A program made the translations under genes and the position numbers. Source: Dermatemys mawii (lineage: Eukaryota > Chordata > Testudines > Dermatemydidae). From it: DNA of 64,000 nt. The DNA lies in contig ML677358.1 of NCBI GenBank assembly GCA_007922305.1, positions 15,707,564-15,771,563 of the forward strand, written 5' to 3'. The notes beneath the pieces are model-generated. The model was not told where the DNA came from. It did no database searches and saw nothing but the letters and a program-made list of their open reading frames with translations. Below, piece after piece: positions 23,765-34,179 of the stretch (its first letter is position 1; each line of letters starts with the position of its first letter).

Positions 23765-24053
23765 ACCTTGAATGGTCCCTTAGAATAGGTGCTAACTACT
23801 TATGCCAGACTAACTGTTCCATCTTGTATTTATCTGTGTCCCTGGAAGAACCTTTCCCTGACCTGCAGAAGGGCTCGGTGCAGCTTGAAAGTGGGTCTCT
23901 CTCACCAACAGCCATTGGTCTGATAAAAGATATTAATTCACCTTCCTCATCTCTCCAAAATTGTCACAGAAATTTTCCAGCCCAGATACAAAGCTTCCTT
24001 GCACATAGACTGGCATGGACAACCTTGGGGATGGGAGAGGCAAGAGGAGGAGA

Positions 24054-24347
24054 CATAGGATCCATAAAAGCGACAAAGAGTCTTGTAGCACCTTATAGAC
24101 TAACAGATTTTAGGGATCATGAGCTTTCGTGGGCTAAGACCCACTTCATTAGATGAATGTTGTGGAAATCTCCAGAGGCAGGTATAAATATGCAGGCAAG
24201 AAAGCAAGGTAAATTCAATCATGGGGAGTAAGGCCCACTTCCAGCAGCTGATCTGGAAGTGTGAATACCCAGAGAGGAGAAACTGCTTTTGTAATTGGCG
24301 AGCCATTCACAGGATTCATAGGATTCATATGGATTCATAGGATCCAT
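24054..24347 (-). mobile_element. Penelope-like element, minus strand, 12-bp target duplication
   Basis: A perfect 12-bp repeat cataggatccat flanks the insertion (24054-24065 and 24336-24347). On the minus strand the element begins near 24313 with an open 29-codon ORF end, EWLANYKSSFSSLGIHTS followed by RSAAGSGPYSP and a stop. The 3' UTR then carries the ctaatgaagtgggtcttagc / cccacgaaagc hammerhead-like core, and the copy ends truncated near 24066. Between the ORF end and the right duplication lie three to four imperfect ggattcata units (24311-24340), apparently made from the target sequence. The family resembles the end of Penelope GIY-YIG proteins. Confidence 0.75.
24311..24346. repeat. 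Short tandem repeat of ggattcata
   Basis: About four imperfect 9-10-bp units sit at the 5' junction of the Penelope insertion and merge into its target duplication. Confidence 0.8.
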
Positions 24348-24639
24348 GTTTATGCAGACCACAGTCCCCTGATTAATTAGTGAGGAAAGGTTGTGGCTGT
24401 CACTCTAGTCTAAACCAAAAGCAGGAAGAGAAGCTGCAACACGAAGGTTAGATTGCACTCCCTTGCTTGGTCCCAGGTTGATGGGTGGGTTTCATCTCCT
24501 TCAACTCCAGCCCCTTCAGCCCCACCCCCACCTCCGCAATAGCCCACTCTCACCAATCCCAGTTACTCATTCAGACTCTTTGTCACTGAAATCCATTCCA
24601 TCCACGAAGTGTAAGCAGCAGAATTCTAGTTGTTCCTGC

Positions 24640-24888
24640 TCCAAGTAGATTAATTCATGGAGGTTAAGTCCATTAATGGCTATTAGCCAGAAGGGTAAGG
24701 AATGGTGTCCCTAGCCTCTGTTTGTCAGAGAGAGGATTGATGGATGGCAGGAGAAAGATCACTTGATCATTACTTGTTAGATTCACTCACTCTGGGGCAC
24801 CTGGCATTGGCCACTATCAGTAGACAGGATACTGGGTTGGAAGGACCCTTTGTTCTGACCCAGTGCGGCCATTTTTATGTTCTTATGT
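24640..24888 (+). mobile_element. CR1 LINE 3' end
   Basis: It reads 'aattcatggaggttaagtcc', 'cctctgtttgtcagag', 'ctggggcacctggcattgg', 'gacaggatactgggttgg', 'ctgacccagtgcggcc', and ends 'ttatgttcttatg'. This is the 3' UTR of a turtle CR1 subfamily with its TTCTTATG octamers. It is 5'-truncated, as CR1 usually is. Confidence 0.9.
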
Positions 24889-25034
24889 ATCAGAGTTCCC
24901 GGAGGGTGCAAATCCCCTATGTAAAATCCACACAGAATTTTGTGTGGTATGTTCCATAAGCTCCATACACAGAAGGCATATGCCCTATATAGCATGGCCA
25001 GGCCAGTGAATAAATGCCAGGTATGAAATCAAAG

Positions 25035-25258
25035 ATCTTCCCTTAATACTTACGAAAGCATAATCTATATTTCTCATCGAAATTAAGCATTGAAATTGGA
25101 CAAAGTATTGTAGTTAAGCAAAATGAAAACATATTCAAAGTGGTGAATCTTCCCTTAATACTTACGAAAGCATAATCTATATTTCTCATCGAAATTAAGC
25201 ATTGAAATTGGACAAAGTATTGTAGTTAAGCAAAATGAAAACATATTCAAAGTGGTGA
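25035..25258. repeat. Exact 112-bp tandem duplication
   Basis: Positions 25035-25146 and 25147-25258 are identical over all 112 bp. The unit is A/T-rich non-coding sequence and not a known repeat. Identity points to a very recent duplication or an assembly error. Confidence 0.95.
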
Positions 25259-25304
25259 CTGACAGGTCCTGAAGAAATTGGAAAATTAAATCTACAAAGA
25301 CTTA

Positions 25305-25400
25305 GAAAGCAATAATAACCAAACCTCCAAAAAGTTTTTTAAAAACAATAATGACCAAAGAAGCAATAATGACCCAAAAAGCAATAATGACCAAATCTGC
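25305..25400. repeat. Degenerate minisatellite of aagcaataatgacca
   Basis: At least four imperfect units of about 15-20 bp (agcaataataacca, acaataatgacca, agcaataatgaccc, agcaataatgacca) lie just after the tandem duplication. Confidence 0.75.
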
Positions 25401-27484
25401 ACAAAAATCTTAAATCTAAAATAAAGTTTACAGTTAGTTCCTTAATTATACTCATCTTCCTTTCAAAGGAAGTGACAAAAAATTTAAAGAACGTTAATTA
25501 AGACTTAAATGCACTAAAATGACGTGAGGTGAATATAAATCAGACTTAAATGAGTTTTTCATTTGGACAGGGGAAGGCCATTAACAAGAATGGAAAGTAG
25601 GTAGCTAGTTCTCGTGGTTTTGCTGAAATATTAGGGCCAACATTACTTCTCGTCCCGAAAATTTCTGAACAATCCTGATTTTTTTAACATCTGCACTGGG
25701 TCCCACTTTTCATATTTATTTGCAGATATTAATTTTGATTTACACTTCCATCTAGTAAAACACTTAAACACGTACTCAACTTTAATCCCGTGAATTGTCC
25801 CATTGACTTAGATGTGATGACCCACATGCTTAAGCGTTTTCCTGGATCAGGGCCTTAAATACAAGAATACACTCATCCCACAATTCGTGGCACTATTTAG
25901 AGCTTTACATACTCGGTCCCAACTAGTACTGTAATGTCTACCTGGAAACCAAAAGACAGCTGTGCAGATACCAGGTCTCTGATGTGCTCATGATGATATC
26001 CAATGTTTAACAGGCACGCAAGTGCATTCTGCACCAATTTCATTGTCGGAATGGATATTATCCTATGTTAAGCACACTGCAGTAGGCTACTGATGATGTA
26101 ATTCAGGCATGGATAACAGTACCAGGGTCAGCATCTAAGAGAAAAGATTGCAACTTTGTGCCACGGACAGATGGGAATAAAAAATATCCTGGCCCACCAC
26201 TGTAATCTGATCATTTAAAAGCAATTGGGATTCTCATTCAGTCTCTATAAATTGACAACTTAGGTGACCATTGGCAGGAATAGAAACTAAAAGAGCAAAT
26301 GGAGAAGAAATGGGCAAAACCAGGAGAACTTCTCAACTGGAATGAGGACTATTCCATAGAAGAGTATGTCTGAATCCATGGAGGGAGCTTCATACATACA
26401 AAACTCAATCTTCCATCTTGGTGAGAAGACTATACATCCATGAACCTGATAGGAGAATAAACATACACTATTACTTTCCAGTTGTTCTCATTTGTATCCT
26501 TATGCTCCAAATAAACACATCCTTCTTCCCAGCATTATCTTTGAGACACTTATTTAAAAATGTTCCTCAGGTGGTTGGTTCTTTTTTCTTCTTTAAATTG
26601 TGTCTTTTGGTGCAGATTAATTTTTTTTTAGCTGCACCCAGCCATGCTGCAAAGGGGCGGGGGGAAATGATGTCTCCCCTCTTGCTGAGGTTGCAAATTG
26701 GAACCATCCATTTCTCTAAGCATGAAAACAAACAAAATGACAAGGCTATGGGGAGAGCGCATAGCAAAACAGAAAATTTATAAACCTAGTTTCTCTCTGT
26801 GGGTGGTTAAATGGCTGTTTAAAGCCAGTTAGCACCACACAGGCTGTAGAAGAAATACAATTTTCTTCCTTTATCATTCTATCTTCCCCTCCATTAAAGA
26901 AGCCTTTGTTTTGTCCTTTGAATGTACTCATAAAGGCAAAGAGAGGTTCATTTGGGCTTATAATTTCATTAACATGCCTTCATGAATATGCACTCAATAG
27001 CAACGCTGCCTGCCCACTGAATTGCTATTCTCCTTGGCTGGGGTCCAAACATACATTTGGCACTGCAATTTCACTGTGGCAGAGGATACAAGAGGGTACC
27101 ATTTTCACAGATAAATGAACACAACCATTATCAAGCACATGAGCAAAAAAAGAGGATGAAAAAATCAGTTCATAAAATAAAGTCCACCTCCCTGCTTTTG
27201 GTCATGATGAGTTATAGGTACATTGAGTTTGTTCCCAGCCTTTTCTTCATGTTTGGTTACTGAAACCCTTTATAGTGTAGCTGTTCCAAACTTTAAGTGT
27301 AATAATTGCTGAAGCTGTTTCCAAAGGCCCTAAGGCATTAAAGGAGGGTTTATTGTTTTGTTTTTGTAAGAGCTGTTTTATTTAGTGCTATCAGAAACCA
27401 AAGACTGAGTTCTAGGACTTTGACACATGTTGGTGCGGGGTGTCCAAGCTCTGCAAAAAAAATACCACCTGAGCTAGATCAGAC
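25401..27484. other. No gene; palindromic relic near 25745-25860
   Basis: The segment 25745-25860 (acacttaaacacgtactcaa ... cacatgcttaagcg ... ggatcagggcctta) belongs to the same hairpin class as 14618-14717. The rest, including 26900-27010 with homeodomain-like ATTA/TAAT words, shows no gene. Confidence 0.4.
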
Positions 27485-27610
27485 TTTGCATTCATATAAC
27501 ACTCTGCATGGGACACTTCAAGCACTTTACAAATATTAATCAAGTCTCATAACATTCTCAGGAGCAGGTCATTTTCTATCCTTTTGCAGCTGAACAAACT
27601 GAAAAACCAA
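27485..27610 (-). repeat. MIR/L2-like SINE fragment, minus strand
   Basis: Text such as 'tgcattcatataacactc', 'agcactttacaaatattaat' and 'catttt..cagctgaacaaactg' is the usual reversed SINE/L2 tail of reptile genomes. It is truncated on the head side. Confidence 0.7.
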
Positions 27611-28029
27611 ATCCATCTCGCTCTGCTCATGCATATATCATCCCATTGCCTTCTGCCCCATACCCTCCTCCTGCCCCCAACATACATGCCATGGGAACAT
27701 AGAGCCTTCACAACTCCTCACCCACTACAATGAGGTTTTATGGTATTTTTTTTTCTTTTGAGGAAGAATGGGAACCCATCTCTTCCCTTCCCTTTCCCCA
27801 TGCTGATGCTGCCCAGAAATTGCTACGGCTCCAGGGATAGAGGGGCGCTCATTCATTCTGCAGACCTAGAAAAGACTGAGGACATCCATAGGCAGGAAGT
27901 AATGAACTCACCAGTCATGGCTGCACTGACGTAGGAGTAGAGCAAATTGTGACTCAGTGCCACGCTTCAGGGACACTGGGCTCAGGGTGCTGTTTTTGAT
28001 GTTAGTGACAAAAAAGGGAAATGGAATGT

Positions 28030-28280
28030 GTGAAGTCAAATGTTTCAGGTAGTCTGTATGTGGATTCGTCTTTCATGAACCCCTTAGAATGTTCTGGACC
28101 TTTGTAGACTCTTGTGGAACCTTCCCGACTGTCTGAGAACCACGTTTTCCTGGAACCTCCTAGAATGTTGTCAGCCATGCCCTTTCAGATATATAAGGGG
28201 CGGGGCATTGCCAGTCAGTCCTTGAGATATAAGAACCAAATAAGAGTCCAGCTGCAATATTGTGAACCTTGTTTTATTGT
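28030..28280 (+). mobile_element. LTR-like promoter segment with TATA box and heat-shock-element-like arrays
   Basis: A TATATAA box (28190-28196) is followed 25-35 bp later by a candidate start region (cagtcagtcc) and by a weak AATAAG-type signal near 28239. Upstream lie three runs of GAA/TTC pentamers at 5-bp phase (28087-28099, 28117-28129, 28153-28170). The U3-R-U5-like order suggests a solo LTR or LTR fragment, and similar text is known to me from turtle LTRs, but no TG/CA ends or target duplication could be fixed. Confidence 0.45.
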
Positions 28281-28734
28281 GTAATTGTGGCTAAATCATG
28301 CACACAAAACATGCATCCAAGTCATGAAATCAGCTACAAATGCAATAAAAAATAAGCTATTCAAAAGTTTAACAAATGGATGGAGGGGGCGCCAAGATGA
28401 TCTTCATCTGGGATGCCATTTGGTGTATGGCCAGCTCCAACTCAGAGTCACCGTTCCCTCCCCCTGTTCTCAGATGGCAGTAAAGCAACTTCACCACTTG
28501 TCATGGAGCAGCTAAACTCCCCATTTTGCACCAGGCTAACTACTCTTCCTTGCAACTGTGGTGGGAGGGGCCAAGTCAGGGCTGCTCCTACTCCTGACTA
28601 TAGGCAGTGATTTCTTCTCAGGTGTTCCACGGCATGGAGGCGGCACTGGGGGGTGTGAGGGGAAGTTGATCAGAGGTGCAGGCAGGAGGCACTGGGGGGA
28701 GGAGGGGAGCTTGGCTGCCAATAGATGCTAAGTA

Positions 28735-28795
28735 CTTGCTAATTTTTTTTCTGTGGGTGCTCCAGAGCACCCACAGAATCAGCACCTATGCTCCT
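28735..28795. repeat. Repeat fragment with perfect 13-bp hairpin
   Basis: The arms tctgtgggtgctc and gagcacccacaga (28750-28762 and 28765-28777) are perfectly complementary around a 2-nt loop. They are followed by 'agcacctatgctcctga', text typical of a short dispersed turtle repeat. Confidence 0.6.
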
Positions 28796-29544
28796 GATCC
28801 CCCATGGCCTCTCACTCAGAGGAAGGAGTACCAAGCAAGATGTCTCTCTTCTTTTCGCCATGACCATTGTCATGAGCCGAGTCAGGAAATAAGGGAGGCC
28901 TTACAACACTACAGACCCAAAGTTGGGCTATGAGTCTAGCCCTCTGGAAAGGGTACAGCTTCCTTGCTGGGACTGACACGTTCCACGATGTTTCATGTAA
29001 CCCCTGCTTAGAACTGGTCCCTATAGCAGCACCAGGGTCGGGGGTAGAGGGGTGGGAGGGAGGCTTAGAAGTGCCTTTTAAACACTAACAACTTGAGTCG
29101 GGATTTTAGGTTTATTTCCAGGGTTTCTGGTTCAGCCAGAACACTACAAACATGGCAATACTTCCACACAGACCGACAAGAAGTACTTGCCAAGAAACAA
29201 TATATATATCTTTCAGCTAGTCTCACTCTTCTATTACACCCACACTTCTTGTCCTAGCTTCTGCTCTGCACCCTGCTTTTAAACCCTGCACCATCTCCCA
29301 GCTCACAATTCTCCCTTAAGCTGGCTTTGAACTGGAATTGACTGATGCCCTGGGTCTCTAGTTAGCTTTTGCAGGCCTGTGCTGGGAAGTAAGTAGATCC
29401 TTCCACAGCGTGCCAAAAGACCTGGATGTGAGAGCTGATCAGAACATTTTCTGCAAAATATACCATTTCATCAAAGCCAAGACATTTTGTGACACTTATG
29501 GCTTCCACACAACTGCTGTTAGAAGGGTCTTTGACTCAGAGAGA
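28796..29544. other. No gene; G-quadruplex-like run at 29035-29060
   Basis: The run from 29035 has five G tracts of at least three with loops of 1-4 nt. Nothing else is recognised in this stretch. Confidence 0.5.
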
Positions 29545-29645
29545 CTCTACAGATGGGTAGTTAGGGCAGTTGCCTGCAATGGGAGACCCAGGAGCAAATC
29601 CCTGGTTTGGAGTGATCTGTGATGATAAACTCAGCAGGCATCTCC
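29545..29645 (+). repeat. tRNA-derived SINE head fragment
   Basis: The text 'gggtagttagggcagttgcc' and then 'ggagacccaggagcaaatcc' resembles the A and B box region of a turtle tRNA-SINE. The body after about 29640 is not recognised. Confidence 0.5.
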
Positions 29646-29940
29646 AAAATTCAAGACTAGCGCTTGAACCCCCCAGCTGCAGAGAAGGACAAAGCACAAT
29701 TCCGTTTTCACACAACGGTTTTGTTTGTATTCCAATGCCGAACAAAAACACATTGTGAAACCTTGAAATTTACCGTGAAATGGAACTGTCACTCACTCTC
29801 CGGTTAGCTCTACTGTACATTCCATATCCGGCTCCATCATTTGTTTACTTCATTCGTCTTCCCATTGTCTGAGAAACCCTCTTGAAATATGAATAAAATC
29901 CTAATATCTATAGGCTATTTGTCACTAGCAAAGGTCAGAC

Positions 29941-29949
29941 TTTGTGTTT

Positions 29950-29988
<39 letters not shown>
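29941..29988. repeat. (GT)n microsatellite
   Basis: About 20 GT units, uninterrupted in its main part. Confidence 0.95.
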
Positions 29989-29991
<3 letters not shown>

Positions 29992-32554
29992 GCTTGAGGG
30001 GAGGAGGTACAATGTTTGGAATGGAGGTAAGTTTAATTGCTATGTGTGTTGACTTCATTGCGAGAGTACCAGCCCTCCCCTCTCCCATGAGGGAATCAGC
30101 AATAAGGAAAATGCAACATGTTTAAATTTAAACATTGTAGATCAATGTTTATAGCTTTGCTCAAAGTGTAACAGTAACTAGCCCACCAGCCTGAAATTAA
30201 ACTGTGTAGGATCAGGAGATATTTTCGGTGTACCTGATAATTGATTCCATCTCTCTGATGCAACACATTGAAAACAACTCCTTATGCCCTACGTTCTTTT
30301 TTAACCTTTGCTGTCTTAGTTCCTTCTCTCTAGAAAACAAAAGTACAGTTTTGCATAGATTGAGAGGACAAATGCATTACCCTCGTGTGCAGTCCCATGT
30401 CTGCTAGGGAGCTCAGAACTGCTATAGGGGTTAAAAAGTAGAAAAAGATATAAAAAAGGGGGAAAGGAAGGAATTGCGGGGGAGGGAGCAGGGGAGAGTG
30501 AAGACCATCTAAGCTCCTGGCAATATCCTTTGGTGCAGTAATCCCATAACTTCTGGATGCTTCTTGGAGCCTTTGAAATTCTTCCACCGGTTACTTGGAG
30601 ATGCTTATGCACTATTACAAAGGGGGTTAAAATAAGGGCTGCTGTTCTGAGCCCCTGACAATATGAATCTTAATGAAACCTAAAATGCATTCTATTGCAC
30701 GCCCACAGCCATATGGTGCACAAGGTCTTTGCAGACCTACTCCATTGGCTTATCTGGAGTCTAGTTCCTAGAGCTCATGTTCCAGTTTTGCAGCTCGTTA
30801 ACAGCACTGCCCGAGGGCTGGGGCTGTTATAGGGACGTCCTTGAGTTTGTGAAGAAAACAAACTGGGCTCTTGCTTTTCTTTGTACTTGGGCTCACTTGT
30901 GTCGGCCACATGTCTCCGAATTTGTGGGGGCTTCTTGGAAAAGCGACAGGGTGATTGCCAAGGCTTAGAGCCAACCCAGGGGGTAGGAAGAGCATCCCAA
31001 GGGAGACAAGGGGAGTGGTAACACTCACATGGGAAAACGTAGGTCCCTCCGTCCCCATGAAGAGCACGTACATTCTGCAGGAAGTAAAATGCCACCGTTT
31101 ATGCAATGACCTGGATGGATCATTAAACACTACTTAAGGGAAGCTCATAATGGCTTCAGCAGCTGGTTTTCAATTAGGTCCTCTTTGCTTTTTGGCAGTT
31201 TTCCAACAGGATTGAGGGCGGTTCAGGGAGGCCAAAGCTTTATCTCAGGTCACATGCAGGTGAATCAGTGGCTTGTCTGAGACTATTTAGGATCCAGTTT
31301 CCTCCTTTTGGGCTTATCCCTCTTCCTGCCCATAACTCACCACACGGAACCATCCTGGTATCCCAACTCCTGTACAGGAAGGTGAGGATTGTCTGCAAAT
31401 AATTCGCTCTTCACAAGTGGGAAGCTGCAGCTTTTCATCGGGGCTCCAGAAAACGGGCCCTGCAGCAAGCATTCAGTGTTCTGTGCTCACTCGTCTGTCC
31501 TTCCCTTTCATTTTAACATGCGCTTTGACAAGCAATTGATTAACTCCACCAGCCTTCACGCAATCGTGACCTAATTTAGTCCATTTGTCCATGGATGTAC
31601 AAGCTAAAAGAAATGTGTCTATTAATTCTTGAAATAAGGGCTCCATAAAAGGCCAGCAAAGTAACTATTTCCAAGATACTGTATGCTGGTAAAGTACATT
31701 TAATCTTTCATTTCCCATTATCCTCAAGGATCCCACTCGGCTCTCTATACCTTAAGTTGACTCAGACATATACGCTAAGATCCAGTCTCTCATCAACTCT
31801 CTCCAGTAACTCTTTGAGTCCAATGAATTTTGCAATAAGTAGTTTCTTTATTATATGCATCCATCTATTTACAGCTGCGACCTTTCCCCTGATGGACTTT
31901 TTGCTTCGTGAGCCCCTTGCCTGAGTTTTAGCTGATGGAAACGTGGGCTGAATCTAGCCACTGATGTCTAAATAACCTGAATTATTGCTGCAGTGAATAA
32001 TAGCTGTGGTATTTGCTTACATAGTCACCACACTAGCACTATCTGTACCTAACTTATTGCTTTGTAAAGCTGTTTGGGACACCTGGAGTACGAAAGGTCT
32101 TATATTAAATCGAATTCTATTATATTTGCTATTGCTGTCAGCAACTCTCTTATTCAGGCAGGTTCGTTGCACTTACGTATGGTTCAAGAAGTACATGCCT
32201 ACCTCTCTCCCCCAGGCTTTCCTCAAATAATCTCTTTTAAGTAGAATGCATTGAATAGTAAGATGTACTGCATGCAAGATCTTTTTAAATCCTCATTCTT
32301 TGTCACATCACTTCTACTGAGTAAAGGAAATTTGAAATTGAAGGAAAGAGGATGCAGGAGTGGCAATAATATTAAAGCCAGTAAAATAATCAGTCGCCAT
32401 GTTCTGAATAGAGACTCTGGCTTTATCTTCCCATTATTCCCAAGCTACTGTTTCCCCATTAGCTGCAAAGCCCAGATATTAAGTCTTGTCCAAAAAGCTC
32501 AATCCCCAACCTTCTAATCTTCTGGGATGTCAGGTTCATTTTGTATTTTCTGTA
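29989..32554. other. 2.6 kb without recognised gene or repeat
   Basis: Several 60-110-codon frames occur on both strands between 30316 and 31137. None resembles a protein family, and frames overlap on both strands as in chance sequence. Confidence 0.4.
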
Positions 32555-32795
32555 GGTCTCAGGCGTATTATGCCAGGCACTGTATCCACACAGAGCAGGA
32601 GACAGTCCAGGCCCTGAAGAACTTGCAATCTCAATAGACAAGACAGAAGAAGGATTATTCCATTTCACAGACGAAGAATTGAAAAATTAAGTGATCTGCC
32701 CGAAGTCACACAGGAAGTCTGTAGCAGAGATGGGACTTGAAACCAAATCATAATCTAGTGACTTAACCACATGACCATCATTCCTTCATATATGT
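32555..32795 (-). repeat. tRNA-derived SINE, minus strand
   Basis: The reversed L2-like tail (ggcactgtatccacacagag, cagtccaggccctgaagaac, gcaatct) is followed by the reversed MIR body (aagtgatctgcccgaagtcacacag) and head (acttgaaaccaaatcat...taaccacatgacc). Confidence 0.8.
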
Positions 32796-34179
32796 ACCTC
32801 ATACGTGCTTGAGGTAAGAGCAGTAGAAGCCTATTTCCTAAGGCAGTTGGCGTGGTCATAGAAGAGCCTATAACCCTGCTGGCTGTTGGAGGAACAGGTC
32901 TTCTCAGCCCTGCCATCTCCAGCCCCTGTTAAGTTTCCTGTAACAAGTCTTGCTTCCTTCCATGCCTCCCAGTCTGGAGAACATTCTTTCTTGTAATTTA
33001 ACCATCCACATCAATGCAGTCTAATTTCTGATGATTTTCCTTCAAATCATTCTCTGCGTGCTCTGCAGGAGGAAAAAGAAATTCTCCCATGGCAAACAAG
33101 GTTAACATCAAACATCCAGGACCCTGGCAAGGATGCTGTAATCAAGGGCATTTCCATGGGCTCCCGCACAGTGATGAATCCAGCTGAACCAGTGGTAATA
33201 GTGTCTATGGAAACAAATAAGCAATTGAATCCACATTTTCAAAATAATACAGCTTCCACTGGGTGGCTGCATAATTGTTTTATTGCCCCATTATAGCCTT
33301 TTATAGATGGGCATCTTAGGAGGTCTGAATGCATTTGACTCTTATTAAGATGAGGAAAAGAGGGAGAAGAGAATATTTTCATGTGAAATTTTTTGCATTT
33401 CCCTGAGTTGGCTCATCTTAAAATTATTGCACTGGGACTTCATGTTTAAAAAAAGATTTTAAATGCTTACACGTATCTTTTTTAATTAAAAATTTGCATC
33501 CTCCTCCCCACCACCTCCCTGGGTTTCTTAAATTGCTAGGATTCAAGAGGGACAGGGAAAGGGTAGGGAAGGGGGAGTTGAGGAGGTGTGTTAAGTCAGA
33601 TATATTAAAATCAAAGGCAAATATATTCTGCTCAGTCCTGGACTCTAAAGCCCTTGCTCTGATATTAGGCATTTGGGCTGCCACTTTCAAAAAGCTATTA
33701 AGATCAAAGATGAGTGAAATGTCTCCAATTAGACATGGTTAATGCTGGAGAATGCTGAGTACAATGGATTCTCCACACACACGTGTGCACACTTTGAACT
33801 TTCCGAGTTTTTTCTGCTGATATTCAACACAAACGGAATGAAAGGAAACAAGGCAGAAAGGATAGGCTGGACAGGAGATGGCATTCATCTTACTTTTCCT
33901 GGTCCTGCAATTCCTTCCTCACCTGAGCCATGATTTTTGAGAGTGCAACCCCTGGAGATCTGGATTCATATTTAGCTATTATCTTGGGTATTGGTAGAGT
34001 GCCCATTACCACAGCACTTCAGAGTTTTGAAATCCAGAGCAAGTGATAAGGGAAATGTGTTTGGTGATCCCACTCTCGTTCCTAGTGGAGAAATGCTGGT
34101 GACGATACTCTTCGCAGGCCAAACTGTACTGTCCATGATAGATCTGCAATACTAAAGACAACAAAACAATCACACAGCT
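32796..34179. other. No gene seen
   Basis: No recognised repeat apart from an A/T-rich patch near 33420-33500. The 88-codon minus frame at 33424-33690 shows no known domain. Confidence 0.4.

Larger units (their letters stand above)
23123..23968. mobile_element. Penelope-like element with inverted part, perfect 12-bp target duplication
   Basis: The perfect duplication aaaattgtcaca occurs at 23123-23134 and 23957-23968 and brackets the insertion. The left part (23135-23199) is the element's 3' terminus on the minus strand (its reverse begins gcagtgctgttgtagctg). The right part (about 23200-23956) is on the plus strand. It opens with the C-terminal codons of the element's ORF, a stop at 23207, then ELKSISVQATKNQSHNKD and GIMAYYNNL before the stop at 23294. 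The 3' UTR follows, up to 'cctcatctctcc'. The two parts meet at nearly adjacent element positions, so this is one insertion with its 5' portion inverted. It was later invaded by a MITE (23297-23601) and by another Penelope tail (23668-23764). The family call rests on the resemblance of the C-terminal ORF to the end of Penelope GIY-YIG proteins, recalled from knowledge. Confidence 0.75.

Noticed and set aside
25035..25258. CRISPR-like or satellite array
   Set aside because: Only two identical adjacent units without spacers in a vertebrate context; a simple tandem duplication.
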